In this document: positions 24,923 to 34,882 of the stretch, piece after piece | Layout of the letters: each line of letters opens with the position of its first letter | Numbering within the stretch: position 1 is the stretch's first letter | DNA from: Fusibacter sp. A1 | Lineage (GTDB): Bacteria > Bacillota > Clostridia > Peptostreptococcales > Acidaminobacteraceae | Assembly (NCBI RefSeq): GCF_004125825.1 | Contig: NZ_QQWI01000009.1 | Span: 124,001-188,000, forward strand | Length of the DNA stretch: 64,000 bases | Direction of reading: 5' to 3' | Translations under genes and position numbers: made by a program | The notes under the pieces: model-generated | Databases searched by the model: none | The model's input: the letters and a program-made list of their open reading frames with translations, nothing else | What the model was told of the DNA's origin: nothing

Positions 24923-26710
24923 TTACCTGTTTTCTTCGCAGTCACAACCGCATACGTTGGCATCAATGGGGTACTTGTCCCTTCGATAATAATGCGTATG
25001 AAGCAGTTCATGCGATTTGTGGCTATTCGGTTTTTCAAGGAAGTTCTCATAGAGCTTCATCAATGTTTCATTCTTATGGGATTTTCTTTGCGGCATGATC
25101 AGGTCTTCCTCGTAAAGCGCTTTCGCACGCTCTGACTTGACATCGATCATCTCCTTGACCTTGGCGCTAACTTGAGGTTGTCCCCCACCGGTCACACAAC
25201 CACCTTCGCAACCCATCACCTCGATGAAGTGCAAGTCGGATTTTTCACCGGATTTTATTTTTTCAAGAAGCCTTCTGGCATTTCCTGTGCCGTGCACAAC
25301 AGCAGCCTTGACGTCGAGATCGCCGATTCTAACGGTTGCTTCCTTGTAACCTTCCGTACCACGCACGTCATGATACTCGATTTCGTTTAAATCCTCTCCA
25401 GTGAGCACGTCCGCTACGGTTCTGAGCGCAGCTTCCATCACGCCGCCCGTGGCTCCAAAGATTACAGCGGCTCCTGTGTACTCGCCAAGAGTAGGATCGA
25501 AATCCGAATCGGGAAGATTTACAAAGTCCATGCGGGACTGTTTTATCATTTTACCCAGTTCGCGTGTCGTCAATACCGCATCGACGTCCCTATTTCCGTC
25601 CACTACCATCTCAGGCCTTGCGGCTTCAGACTTCTTGGAGGTACAAGGCATTATTGAAACAACAAACATCTTTTTAGGATCGATTCCGATCTTATCCGCG
25701 TAATAGGTCTTAAGCAGGGCGCCGAACATCTGATGAGGTGATTTACATGTGGACAAGTGATCAAGCATCTCTGGATAATAGAACTCGCAGAACCTGATCC
25801 AGCCTGGAGAACACGAGGTGATCATCGGTAATGTTCCGCCTGTTTTTATTCTTGTCAAAAGTTCCGTGCCTTCTTCAAGGATGGTAAGGTCCGCGGCGAA
25901 GTTGGTGTCGAACACATTGTCAAAACCCAACCGTTTGAGCGCAGTGACCATTCTACCAGTCACCCTTGTGCCGATCGGAAGCCCGAAAGACTCACCGAGT
26001 CCTGCACGAACAGCAGGCGCTGTCTGGGCGATCACATAAGTATCCGGATCTTCAATCGCATCCCAAACACGTTCGATATCCGTTTTCTCTCTTAGTGCCG
26101 CTACCGGGCATACGTTGATACATTGACCGCAGTAGATACACGGTACATCTTTTAGCGACTTGTCAAACGCAGGGGCAATGATTGTTTCATGCCCGCGATT
26201 GGTAAATTCAAGAATACCTATCGTCTGCACATCCTTACAAGTGTTGACACAACGACCACATAGGATGCATTTACTTGAGTCCCTAACGATAGACGGCGAC
26301 AGATCGTCGATTTTGTACGCTTTCTTTTCGCCATGAAAAACAACATCTTCTAGACCGAGTTCTTCAGTAAGCGTTTGCAACTCACATGTGCCATTACGAT
26401 AACACGACAGACATTCTCTGTTGTGGCTTGCCAAGATCAGTTCCACCGTGTCTTTGATCGCTTCACGGACCTTTTTGGTATTCGTCTTCACCTGCATGCC
26501 TTCCCTAACGGGTGTCACGCAAGAAGTCTGGAGCGTTCTAGCTCCTTCGATTTCCACTAGACATACCCTACATGCCCCTACTTCGTTTACGTCTTTCATG
26601 TAGCAAAGTGTTGGAATGTCAAATCCCGCTTGTCTTGCTGCGTGAAGAACCGTTGCGTCCGACGGTACTTCAACAGACAGTCCATTGACCGTCAACTTCA
26701 CCTTTTCCAC
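24923..26710 (-). CDS. hydA: [FeFe]-hydrogenase catalytic subunit, group A
   Basis: About 595 residues. Order: N-terminal [2Fe-2S] domain (four Cys, GACRVC), His/Cys [4Fe-4S] motif (HNRECLSCYRNGTC), two [4Fe-4S] motifs (CILCGRCVNTC, CIYCGQCINVC), then the H-cluster domain with TSCSPGW, MPCTSKK and EVMGCEGGCVTGGG. This is the CpI/HydA domain order, so it reduces protons or oxidises H2. It stands alone; the hydB and hydC subunits of a bifurcating complex are not here. After the usual LLHTHYYRR end, a 15-residue tail carries three Cys (VCGCDC). The GTG at 26710 is the chosen start (GGGAGAGGTG 6 bases upstream). Confidence 0.96.
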   Translation of the reverse strand: MEKVKLTVNGLSVEVPSDATVLHAARQAGFDIPTLCYMKDVNEVGACRVCLVEIEGARTLQTSCVTPVREGMQVKTNTKKVREAIKDTVELILASHNRECLSCYRNGTCELQTLTEELGLEDVVFHGEKKAYKIDDLSPSIVRDSSKCILCGRCVNTCKDVQTIGILEFTNRGHETIIAPAFDKSLKDVPCIYCGQCINVCPVAALREKTDIERVWDAIEDPDTYVIAQTAPAVRAGLGESFGLPIGTRVTGRMVTALKRLGFDNVFDTNFAADLTILEEGTELLTRIKTGGTLPMITSCSPGWIRFCEFYYPEMLDHLSTCKSPHQMFGALLKTYYADKIGIDPKKMFVVSIMPCTSKKSEAARPEMVVDGNRDVDAVLTTRELGKMIKQSRMDFVNLPDSDFDPTLGEYTGAAVIFGATGGVMEAALRTVADVLTGEDLNEIEYHDVRGTEGYKEATVRIGDLDVKAAVVHGTGNARRLLEKIKSGEKSDLHFIEVMGCEGGCVTGGGQPQVSAKVKEMIDVKSERAKALYEEDLIMPQRKSHKNETLMKLYENFLEKPNSHKSHELLHTHYYRRDKYPIDANVCGCDCEENR

Positions 26711-26774
26711 TGTAAACACCTCTCCCTCTGGTAGTTCTGATACGCTGCTTTCGTTTCTATTTGTTCGAATAGTC

Positions 26775-26850
26775 AGTATATTCAGAAGATTAATTATATT
26801 TTAACATATTTTTTTTTAACCTGTACTTTAAATATTTTTTAACAATCCCC
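26775..26850 (-). promoter_or_regulatory. hydA: AT-rich hydA promoter region
   Basis: Two possible -10 hexamers on the minus strand, TATAAT (26793-26798) and TATACT (26775-26780), below an A9 tract (26809-26817). No good -35 is seen. A Rex-like half site TTGTTAA (26838-26844) is present but the second half is poor. The choice is uncertain. Confidence 0.35.
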
Positions 26851-26907
26851 TTCAACCGTAGATATATCTAGCACTTTAGCTAAAACCGTGAATTTCCAAC
26901 GACTTCA

Positions 26908-26921
26908 AGGAAACGTTTTCA
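26908..26921 (-). promoter_or_regulatory. CcpA-type cre site between hprK and hydA
   Basis: Minus-strand TGAAAACGTTTCCT matches the cre consensus TGWAARCGYTWNCW at 14 of 14 positions. It lies about 200 bp before the hydA start, in the 318-bp gap from 26720 to 27037, which otherwise holds the hydA promoter, a TAGATATATCTA palindrome (near 26860) and the hprK terminator. Confidence 0.55.
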
Positions 26922-26981
26922 TAAAACTTTATCGTGAAAATTATTCTCTTCTTTGAAAAATCTTTAGCAAAGTTTCACATA

Positions 26982-27005
26982 AAAAAAGTGGCCAAATGGC
27001 CACTC
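26982..27005 (-). terminator. Terminator after hprK
   Basis: AGTGGCCA (26988-26995) and TGGCCACT (26998-27005) form a stem with a very short loop, followed on the minus strand by seven T. Confidence 0.85.
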
Positions 27006-27037
27006 CGGTTGTCCTTCAATTTATTATGCCGCAATAC

Positions 27038-27964
27038 TTACTTGGCAGTGTGCAGTTCACGCAGCTTGGCATCCAGTTCCGCAGCCGCATTGAACCCCAT
27101 TCGTTTCAGCGAATGGTTTCTTGCAGCGGCCTCTAGGATGACAGCCAAGTTTCTACCCGGCTTGACAGGCAAGGTGATTTTTGGAACGTCGATGTCCAAA
27201 ATCTGCATGAATTTCTCGTCAAGACCTAACCTGTCGTAATCCGATTGCGCCGACCATTCTTCAATCTGAACGATCAGGTCGATGTTCATGTTATCCTTTA
27301 CAGAGCCTATACCGTACAACTTAGACATATCGACAATGCCTATACCCCTAATCTCCATAAAGTTCTTAATCAGGTCAGGTGATTTTCCGTTGAGCGTGTT
27401 GTCGCTCACCTTATGGATTTCGATTGCGTCATCAGCTACAAAACGGTGTCCACGCTTTACAAGCTCAAGAGCGGTTTCTGACTTACCGACCCCGCTTTTC
27501 CCCAGTATGAGGGTTCCGACTCCGTTAATGTCGATCAATACGCCGTGGATCGTCGTCGACTCAGCCAGCTTGTTGTCGATATATTTGAGAAGATCCGACA
27601 CGAAGTTCGTCGTGATTCTAGGAGTCGTGAAAATCGGTATGTTGTACTGGTCTCCAAGTTCGATGAACTCACTCTGTACCGGAAGGTTTCTTGAGAAAAT
27701 GATTCCCGGCACACCGAATTTCATGATGTCCTCCACCACATTCCTTCTTCTCTGATCGTCAAGCTGTTCGATATATTTCCACTCCACCATACCTACGATC
27801 TGTAGTCTTTCATTGGCGAAAGAGTCAAGAAATCCTGTCAGCTGAAGACCGATTCTATTAAGCTCAGGTGAGGTCACCTTGATCTCTCTTGTCGACGCAT
27901 GATTGAGTTGTTCCAGTTTGAAGTCTTTGATAAGTTCATCCAGACTAACATATTTTTGATCCAT
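27038..27964 (-). CDS. hprK: HPr kinase/phosphorylase
   Basis: Phosphorylates HPr on Ser46 in response to glycolytic intermediates and reverses it, controlling CcpA-dependent carbon catabolite regulation. Walker A GKSGVGKS is at residues 155-162, with His140 in HGVLIDINGVG and the family signature EIRGIGIVDM after it. The 308-residue length is standard. It starts right after the uvrC stop, so uvrC and hprK are cotranscribed. A terminator ends the unit. The nearby cre sites fit a working HPrK-CcpA system. Confidence 0.96.
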   Translation of the reverse strand: MDQKYVSLDELIKDFKLEQLNHASTREIKVTSPELNRIGLQLTGFLDSFANERLQIVGMVEWKYIEQLDDQRRRNVVEDIMKFGVPGIIFSRNLPVQSEFIELGDQYNIPIFTTPRITTNFVSDLLKYIDNKLAESTTIHGVLIDINGVGTLILGKSGVGKSETALELVKRGHRFVADDAIEIHKVSDNTLNGKSPDLIKNFMEIRGIGIVDMSKLYGIGSVKDNMNIDLIVQIEEWSAQSDYDRLGLDEKFMQILDIDVPKITLPVKPGRNLAVILEAAARNHSLKRMGFNAAAELDAKLRELHTAK

Positions 27965-29812
27965 TTACTGCTTTCCTCCGTTAAAATAATCGATGATTGC
28001 GAGCGCGGTCTTGTCAATGATACCTTCCACTGCGATGAGTTCCTCATAGGAAGCGGTTTTAATCTTGTCTATCGTCTTAAAATGCTTCAGGAGCGCTTGT
28101 TTTCTTTTGGGCCCGACGCCTTCGATATCGTCCAGCACCGACTGCGACATGGCTTTGTCACGTAGACTTCTATGGTAGCTGATGGCAAACCTATGCACTT
28201 CTTCTTGAATGCCTGCGATCAGGCGGTACAGATCGCTATGTTTATCCAGTATATAAGTCTCTCCGTTATAATACAAGGCATTCGTCCTATGTTTTTCATT
28301 CTTTACCATTCCAACGACAGGGATATCCACCTTCATGGCATTCATCACTTCAAGCACCGAACTCACATGCCCTTTGCCACCGTCTATGAGCAGCACATCG
28401 GGTAGCTTGTCGAACTTGTGATGACTTGACGCACCGTCTTTTTGCTCGTCAAGTCCCCGTTTAAATCGTCTGTAGAGAACCTCCATCATGCTTCCGTAAT
28501 CATTGGGTCCTTCAATAGTTTTTACCTTAAACCTGCGGTAGTCGCTTTTCTTCTTGTCGCCTTTTTCATAAACCACCATGGAGCCTACGGAAAAGACGCC
28601 CATGATATTGGATATGTCATACGCTTCCAGCCTTAAGGGCATCGCACCCAGTCCGAGAAGGTTCCTCATTTCAGTAAGGACCTTCAACTGTGCCAGTTCC
28701 TTGACCTTGATGTTTTCGTAGTGCTTTTCAAGATACTCTTTGGCATTGGTCGTCACAAGATCGACCAGCTGCTTTTTTTCTCCCTTTTGTGGAGTGAGAA
28801 CATATAGCCTTTTTCCAGACTTTTGACTCAGCCACTCCTCATACACCTTGTGGTCCGCTATGGGCTCTGGCAAAAGAAGCTCTTTTGGAATGAAAGCCGT
28901 TCCGCCGTAAAACTGTAGGATGAACTGCTCAAGCAGCTGTGAGGACGTCTCGAACTGAACATCGTCGAACATGAACCTCTCCCTATTGAGCAGGAGTCCT
29001 CCCCTAACGAAGAAGACCATGATACACGCCTTGTCGTCCACTTTCGCGATTGAAATCACATCCTGGTCGATTCCGCTTGTCTGTGTCACCTTTTGCTTTA
29101 TGGTCAGCTGGGTCAGTATCTTAAGTTGGTTTCTCAACTGGGCCGCTTTTTCAAACTGGAGTTTGTTAGCGGCAGACAGCATTTCGCTTTCTATCTTTTT
29201 GAGCAGTTCGGTTTCCTTTCCTGTCAAAAATAGTTTGATATCCTCCACAAGTTTTCCGTACTCTTCCTTTTGAACGTTCCCTTTACATGGTCCCAGACAT
29301 TGCTTGATATGATAGTTGAGACAGGGTCGTTGATTCTTCTTTGTCATGTCCCGGTTGCACTGCCTGATTGGAAACACCTTTTGAATGACGTCTATCGTCT
29401 GGTTCACATCGTAATCGCTCGTATAGGGACCGAAGTATTTGGCCTTGTCCTTTTTGATGGCTCTTACTTTGATTACTCTTGGATAATCTTCAGCGGTGAT
29501 CTTGATATATGGATATGCCTTGTCATCCTTCAGGCGTATGTTGAACCTTGGCTTGTATTTCTTGATAAGATTCGATTCGAGTATGAGCGCCTCGACTTCG
29601 GAATCGGTGATGATGTACTCATACTCATCGATATTCACCACCAGCGTCTGGGTTTTGGGCATATGGCTGCTGAATCCCCTAAAGTAGGAGGAGACCCTAT
29701 TTTTAAGATTTTTCGCCTTGCCCACATAGATGATGTTTCCTTCTTTGTCTTTCATCATATACACGCCAGGAAGCTGTGGTAGCATTTTAAGTTGTTCACT
29801 AAAGTCTTTCAT
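27965..29812 (-). CDS. uvrC: Excinuclease ABC subunit C
   Basis: Makes both incisions in nucleotide excision repair. Domains: GIY-YIG nuclease at the start (LPQLPGVYMMKD, IYVGKAKNLKNRV), the UVR motif near residue 205 (KLQFEKAAQLRNQL), the RNase H-like second nuclease with DGGKGH near residue 475 and C-terminal helix-hairpin-helix motifs (DDIEGVGPKRK). I start at ATG 29812 (MKDFSEQLKM), which has GAAAGGTG upstream. A -10 TATACT at 29838-29843 suggests its own promoter after the uvrA terminator, so it is separated from uvrBA. Confidence 0.96.
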   Translation of the reverse strand: MKDFSEQLKMLPQLPGVYMMKDKEGNIIYVGKAKNLKNRVSSYFRGFSSHMPKTQTLVVNIDEYEYIITDSEVEALILESNLIKKYKPRFNIRLKDDKAYPYIKITAEDYPRVIKVRAIKKDKAKYFGPYTSDYDVNQTIDVIQKVFPIRQCNRDMTKKNQRPCLNYHIKQCLGPCKGNVQKEEYGKLVEDIKLFLTGKETELLKKIESEMLSAANKLQFEKAAQLRNQLKILTQLTIKQKVTQTSGIDQDVISIAKVDDKACIMVFFVRGGLLLNRERFMFDDVQFETSSQLLEQFILQFYGGTAFIPKELLLPEPIADHKVYEEWLSQKSGKRLYVLTPQKGEKKQLVDLVTTNAKEYLEKHYENIKVKELAQLKVLTEMRNLLGLGAMPLRLEAYDISNIMGVFSVGSMVVYEKGDKKKSDYRRFKVKTIEGPNDYGSMMEVLYRRFKRGLDEQKDGASSHHKFDKLPDVLLIDGGKGHVSSVLEVMNAMKVDIPVVGMVKNEKHRTNALYYNGETYILDKHSDLYRLIAGIQEEVHRFAISYHRSLRDKAMSQSVLDDIEGVGPKRKQALLKHFKTIDKIKTASYEELIAVEGIIDKTALAIIDYFNGGKQ

Positions 29813-29860
29813 CGTCCGCACCTTTCCTCTTAGCATAAGTATAACCCATAGTGAAGGTAA

Positions 29861-29893
29861 ATAAAAAGCCAGGAATTATAATCCTGGCTTTAA
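29861..29893 (-). terminator. Terminator after uvrA
   Basis: AAAGCCAGGA (29865-29874) and TCCTGGCTTT (29882-29891), 7-base loop, T-rich tail on the minus strand. Confidence 0.88.
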
Positions 29894-29916
29894 ATCGTCG
29901 ACAAAGCCCGACTTAT

Positions 29917-32739
29917 TTATTTGAGTAAGGCTTTTAAGAAGTAACCTGTGTGGGATTGATCAAACGCGCTTATTTCTTCAGGTGTTCCTGTTGCGATGAT
30001 TCGACCACCCTTGTCGCCGCCCTCCGGACCGATATCGATGACGTAGTCGGCCGATTTGATCACATCCAGATTATGTTCGATCACGACGACTGTGTTTCCG
30101 CCTTCGACGAGACGGTCCAGAACGTGGATCAGATTATGGACATCGGCCATATGAAGACCGGTCGTAGGTTCGTCAAGGATATACAGGGTCTTGCCTGTGC
30201 TTCTTTTGCTCAGTTCTGTCGCAAGCTTGATACGCTGCGCTTCACCTCCGGATAGCTGGGTGGATGGCTGACCTAGACGGATATAACCTAGTCCTACATC
30301 ATTCAGAGTCTCCATCTTCCTTCTTATCTTGGGTACGTTCTCAAAGAAGGTAAGGCTTTCTTCCACGGTCATCTCCAAAACGTCCGCAATGTTCTTACCC
30401 TTATATTTAACCTGAAGCGTCTCCCTGTTGTAGCGTTTGCCTTTACATACGTCGCAAGGCACATAGACATCGGGTAGGAAGTGCATCTCTATCTTTAAGA
30501 TTCCGTCGCCCTTGCAGGCCTCGCATCTTCCACCTTTGACATTAAAGCTGAATCGCCCTTTGGCATAACCCCTGATTTTGGCTTCCGGCACTGCGGTATA
30601 GATGTCTCTGATAAAGTCGAACACACCTGTGTACGTCGCAGGATTCGATCTTGGTGTCCGTCCAATAGGTGACTGGTCGATATCGATTACTTTATCGATA
30701 TGCTCAAGTCCCTTAATGCTATCGTGTTTGCCAGGTTTCACGCGCGTTCTGTAAAGACTTGAGGCAGCACCCTTATAGAGTATCTCATTGATCAGAGAAC
30801 TCTTCCCCGAGCCTGATACACCCGTCACAGCGGTGAAGGTCGCTAGCGGGAATGTGGCATGCACACCTTTAAGGTTGTTCTCACGCGCCCCGAGCACCTC
30901 GATAGCGAGTCCGTTTCCTTTTCTTCTTTTATCAGGTACGTGGATAAACTTCTTGCCGGAGATATATTGGCCGGTTATGGAGTTCTCATTCGCAAGGATT
31001 TCTTCGAAGGTTCCTTCGGCGATGATCTCACCACCGTGTTCTCCGGCTCCAGGACCGATATCTATCACATAATCCGCACGCCTGATGGTGTCCTCGTCAT
31101 GTTCTACAACGATCAGCGTGTTTCCCACATCCGTCAGTTCTCGAAGTGTCTTTAAGAGCTTCTCATTGTCTCTTTGATGAAGTCCGATGCTGGGTTCGTC
31201 CAAAATGTAAAGTACGCCGCATAGTCCAGACCCGATTTGTGTCGCAAGCCTAATACGCTGCGATTCGCCCCCGGAAAGCGTGCCTGAAGCACGTGAGAGG
31301 TTCAGGTAGCTGAGACCGACGTTCATCAAAAAATTGAGTCTTGCGAAAATTTCCTTCAGGATGAGTTCAGCGATCATCGTTTTGGTCGGATCAAGTTCTA
31401 AGTTTTCAAAAAAATCAAGGCAGGCTTCGACAGATAGGGCGGTCACCTCAGAAATATTAAGCCCGCCAACCGTCACAGCCAGTGTTTCCTTTTTCAACCT
31501 ATGGCCCTGGCAGGCCTCACACGGATTCAGGCTCATGTACTCTTCGATCTTGCCTCGCATATAGTCCGAGTTGGTCTCCTTGTAGCGGCGCTCAAGATTG
31601 TTGACCACGCCTTCAAAAGGTGCCTTATAGGTTCTCACACCGCCAAACTTGCTCTCGTAGGTGAACTCGATTTCTCTGCCGTCGGTACCGAACAAGAGCT
31701 CATGCCTAAGCGAATCCGGCAATTTATCGTAGGGTTTATCCAGGGAACCCTTATGGTGCTTTACTAGGCTTTCGATCAGCTGCTGATAATAGGTGCCGTC
31801 TCCGCTGTTTGCAAAAGGTGCGATGGCGCCATCGTTTATGCTCAGCTTCCTATCCGGTACTACAAGGTCCGGATCCACGCTTAAAAGGTGTCCAAGACCC
31901 TTGCACTGGGTACACGCGCCGTAAGGTGAGTTGAAGGAAAACATCCTCGGTTCCATCTCATCGATACCGACTCCATGTTCAGAGCAGGCGAACCTAGTGT
32001 TGAAGGTGTGGTCCACGCTGTCGATCTCGTTGATGATCAATAGCCCGTCAGATTCCCTTAAGGCAGTCTCCACCGAGTCAGACAGCCTTTTTTCAATGCC
32101 TTCCTTGATGATCAGCCTGTCGATCACGATTTCGATCGTATGCTTTCTGGTCTTGTTGAGGCTGATGTCACTGTCGATCTCCATGATCTCGCCGTTGATG
32201 CGTACACGGACGTAGCCTTCTTTTCTGATGCGTTCGAGTTCCTTTTTGTGTTCTCCTTTTTTTCCTCTGACAATCGGAGCGATCACCTGAATTTTCGTAC
32301 GTTCAGGCATCGCCATGATCCTGTCCACGATCTGGTCTACGGACTGTTGCTCGATCACCTGATGACAGATCGGACAGTGCGGCGTTCCCACTCTCGCAAA
32401 TAGGAGTCTGAAGTAATCGTAGATTTCTGTTACGGTACCTACTGTGGATCTTGGGTTCTTACTGGTCGTCTTCTGATCGATGGAGATCGCAGGTGACAAT
32501 CCTTCGATGGACTCCACATCCGGTTTTTCCATTTGTCCTAAGAACTGTCTTGCATAGGCGGAAAGACTCTCCACATATCTTCTTTGCCCTTCGGCGTAGA
32601 TGGTGTCAAAAGCCAATGAAGATTTTCCAGAACCGCTCAGCCCCGTAATGACGACGAGTTCGTTTCTCGGTATCTTCACATTGATGTTCTTCAGGTTATG
32701 CTCTTTGGCACCCCGTACTTCAATATATTGTTTAATCAT
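29917..32739 (-). CDS. uvrA: Excinuclease ABC subunit A
   Basis: DNA damage recognition ATPase. Two ABC modules: Walker [10 protein letters not shown] near residue 34 and GVSGSGKSS near residue 636, with two signature motifs ([13 protein letters not shown] and [13 protein letters not shown]). Zinc modules are seen in [14 protein letters not shown] and the [18 protein letters not shown] pair. Length 940 is standard. It lies 9 bp after uvrB and shares the LexA-controlled promoter, ending in its own terminator. Confidence 0.97.
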   Translation of the reverse strand: MIKQYIEVRGAKEHNLKNINVKIPRNELVVITGLSGSGKSSLAFDTIYAEGQRRYVESLSAYARQFLGQMEKPDVESIEGLSPAISIDQKTTSKNPRSTVGTVTEIYDYFRLLFARVGTPHCPICHQVIEQQSVDQIVDRIMAMPERTKIQVIAPIVRGKKGEHKKELERIRKEGYVRVRINGEIMEIDSDISLNKTRKHTIEIVIDRLIIKEGIEKRLSDSVETALRESDGLLIINEIDSVDHTFNTRFACSEHGVGIDEMEPRMFSFNSPYGACTQCKGLGHLLSVDPDLVVPDRKLSINDGAIAPFANSGDGTYYQQLIESLVKHHKGSLDKPYDKLPDSLRHELLFGTDGREIEFTYESKFGGVRTYKAPFEGVVNNLERRYKETNSDYMRGKIEEYMSLNPCEACQGHRLKKETLAVTVGGLNISEVTALSVEACLDFFENLELDPTKTMIAELILKEIFARLNFLMNVGLSYLNLSRASGTLSGGESQRIRLATQIGSGLCGVLYILDEPSIGLHQRDNEKLLKTLRELTDVGNTLIVVEHDEDTIRRADYVIDIGPGAGEHGGEIIAEGTFEEILANENSITGQYISGKKFIHVPDKRRKGNGLAIEVLGARENNLKGVHATFPLATFTAVTGVSGSGKSSLINEILYKGAASSLYRTRVKPGKHDSIKGLEHIDKVIDIDQSPIGRTPRSNPATYTGVFDFIRDIYTAVPEAKIRGYAKGRFSFNVKGGRCEACKGDGILKIEMHFLPDVYVPCDVCKGKRYNRETLQVKYKGKNIADVLEMTVEESLTFFENVPKIRRKMETLNDVGLGYIRLGQPSTQLSGGEAQRIKLATELSKRSTGKTLYILDEPTTGLHMADVHNLIHVLDRLVEGGNTVVVIEHNLDVIKSADYVIDIGPEGGDKGGRIIATGTPEEISAFDQSHTGYFLKALLK

Positions 32740-32748
32740 GTCTAACCT

Positions 32749-34737
32749 CTAGCTTTCAAGCATGTCTTTTAAGTCGTTTATCTCATCGCGGAGCTCGGCT
32801 GCTCGTTCAAACTCCAGCGCTTTTGAAGCGTTCATCATCTCATCGGTCAAGTGCCTGATCATCGTTTCAATCTCATCTTTCGGTATCGTCATATGACCTG
32901 TGGCATGCCCGATGTCGTAGGTGATGTCGCCTTCTGAAGCTTTGGTGGCTTCTATCACCGCGCGCACGTTCTTCTTGATCGACTTCGGTTCGATGCCGTT
33001 TTCCTGATTGTAGCGGGCTTGTCTGATCCGTCTTCTCTCGGTTTCAGTAAGGGCCAGGTTCATGGAATTGGTGATCTTGTCCGCGTACATGATGACGCGA
33101 CCGTTGAGATGTCTGGCCGCCCGTCCGATCGTCTGGACAAGGCTGGTCTCTGACCGCAGGAATCCTTCCTTGTCGGCATCAAGGATAGCCACAAGAGAAA
33201 CCTCAGGTAGGTCAAGCCCCTCTCTTAAGAGGTTGATCCCGACAAGCACGTCAAATACACCAAGTCTGAGATCCCTGATGATTTCCATCCGTTCCATCGT
33301 ATCGATGTCGGAATGCATGTATCTTACTTTCACGTCAAGTCCCTTGAGATAGTCCGTAAGGTCCTCGGCCATCCTTTTGGTGAGTGTGGTCACCAGCACA
33401 CGTTCCTTTTTAGAAACCCTATCGGTGATCTCGCTGAACAGATCATCGATCTGACCTTCGACAGGTCTTACTTCCACTGGAGGATCCAGCAGTCCTGTAG
33501 GTCTGATGACTTGCTCGACGATCAGCTGGGAGTGTTCCTTCTCATATACCGACGGAGTCGCGCTGACGTAGAGGACCTTGTCGAGAAGACTGTCGAACTC
33601 GTCAAAATTCAGGGGCCTGTTGTCCATAGCAGACGGCAGTCTGAATCCGTAATCGACCAGATTGCGCTTTCTTGACTGGTCGCCTCCAAACATCCCTCTG
33701 ATTTGCGGGACGGATACATGCGACTCGTCGATCACCACTAAAAAATCATCCGGGAAATAGTCGATGAGCGTATAGGGTCTGCTGCCGGGAGGCCTTAAGG
33801 ACATGACCCTCGAATAGTTCTCTATTCCTTGGCAGAAGCCTACTTCTCTTAGCATTTCAATGTCATATCGTGTTCGCTGCTCGATACGCTGCGCCTCAAT
33901 CAGTTTTCCTTCATTCTTGAAAAAGGCGATCTGTTCCTCGAGCTCCCTTTCTATTTCGCCGATGGCGACTTCTATCTTGTCCTTAGGGGTGACATAGTGC
34001 GATGCGGGAAAGAAGATAGCATGGTTCCTAACCCCTAATATCTCACCTGTCAAGGCGTTCACTTCTACGATCCGCTCGATTTCATCGCCAAACATTTCAA
34101 TCCTGATCGCCTTATCAAAGGAGGCAGCAGGCATGATCTCGATCACATCGCCTCTGACCCTGAACGTCGAGCGGGTGAAGTTGATGTCGTTTCTCACATA
34201 CTGGATATCCACAAGCTTGGTCAATATCTCGTCTCTTGTCTTGATCATTCCGGGTCGAAGCGATAGGACCATGCTGTTGTAGTCGATCGGGTTACCGAGT
34301 CCGTAGATGCACGATACCGACGCGACGATGATCACATCTTTTCTTTCAAAAAGACTTGCTGTGGCAGAGTGCCGAAGCTTGTCGATTTCCTCGTTGATCG
34401 CAGAATCCTTTTCAATGAAGGTATCCGACGCCGCGACGTAAGCCTCGGGCTGATAATAGTCATAATAGCTTACGAAATACTCGACGGCATTATCCGGGAA
34501 GAACTCCCTGAATTCACTGCATAGCTGGGCTGCGAGTGTCTTGTTATGGGCGATCACCAAGGTTGGAACCTTAAGTTCCTGTATCACATTCGCAACAGAA
34601 AATGTCTTACCAGATCCTGTGACGCCAAGTAGGGTCTGCTTTTTGTTTCCTGACTTAAATCCATTGATAAGTCCGTCTATTGCTACAGGCTGGTCTCCTG
34701 TCGGTGCAAAATCCGAAACTAATTTAAACGTATCCAT
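32749..34737 (-). CDS. uvrB: Excinuclease ABC subunit B
   Basis: DNA helicase-like component that checks damage and loads UvrC. Walker [11 protein letters not shown] is at about residue 40, the beta-hairpin [10 protein letters not shown] is near residue 95 and the C-terminal UVR motif ([17 protein letters not shown]) binds UvrC. Length 662 is standard. First gene of uvrBA, with a LexA box and a consensus promoter directly upstream, so induced by DNA damage. Confidence 0.97.
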   Translation of the reverse strand: MDTFKLVSDFAPTGDQPVAIDGLINGFKSGNKKQTLLGVTGSGKTFSVANVIQELKVPTLVIAHNKTLAAQLCSEFREFFPDNAVEYFVSYYDYYQPEAYVAASDTFIEKDSAINEEIDKLRHSATASLFERKDVIIVASVSCIYGLGNPIDYNSMVLSLRPGMIKTRDEILTKLVDIQYVRNDINFTRSTFRVRGDVIEIMPAASFDKAIRIEMFGDEIERIVEVNALTGEILGVRNHAIFFPASHYVTPKDKIEVAIGEIERELEEQIAFFKNEGKLIEAQRIEQRTRYDIEMLREVGFCQGIENYSRVMSLRPPGSRPYTLIDYFPDDFLVVIDESHVSVPQIRGMFGGDQSRKRNLVDYGFRLPSAMDNRPLNFDEFDSLLDKVLYVSATPSVYEKEHSQLIVEQVIRPTGLLDPPVEVRPVEGQIDDLFSEITDRVSKKERVLVTTLTKRMAEDLTDYLKGLDVKVRYMHSDIDTMERMEIIRDLRLGVFDVLVGINLLREGLDLPEVSLVAILDADKEGFLRSETSLVQTIGRAARHLNGRVIMYADKITNSMNLALTETERRRIRQARYNQENGIEPKSIKKNVRAVIEATKASEGDITYDIGHATGHMTIPKDEIETMIRHLTDEMMNASKALEFERAAELRDEINDLKDMLES

Positions 34738-34757
34738 TGTTTCACCTCTTAACCTAC

Positions 34758-34808
34758 AGAACGTTTGTTCGCTTATATAATTTTATCGTTCTTGATATCA
34801 TATGTCAA
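34758..34808 (-). promoter_or_regulatory. LexA (SOS) box and promoter of uvrB-uvrA
   Basis: Minus-strand promoter TTGACA (34803-34808), 17 bases, TAAAAT (34780-34785). The CGAACAAACGTTCT box at 34758-34771 matches the Firmicute LexA consensus CGAACNNNNGTTCG at all but the last base and lies just after the transcription start, a typical blocking position. Confidence 0.88.
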
Positions 34809-34847
34809 TTACAATAGTTTATTATACCCTGATTTATCTGGAAACAA

Positions 34848-34876
34848 GCAAAAGCCGTCCCAAACGGAACGGCTTT
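34848..34876 (-). terminator. Terminator after the AI-2E family gene
   Basis: AAAGCCGT (34851-34858) and ACGGCTTT (34869-34876) with further CC/GG pairing inside, followed by a short T-run on the minus strand. Confidence 0.8.
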
Positions 34877-34882
34877 AGATGT

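Noticed and set aside
26838-26850. Rex operator in the hydA promoter
   Set aside because: Only one half site (TTGTTAA) is convincing; the second half agrees poorly, so it is not listed as an operator.
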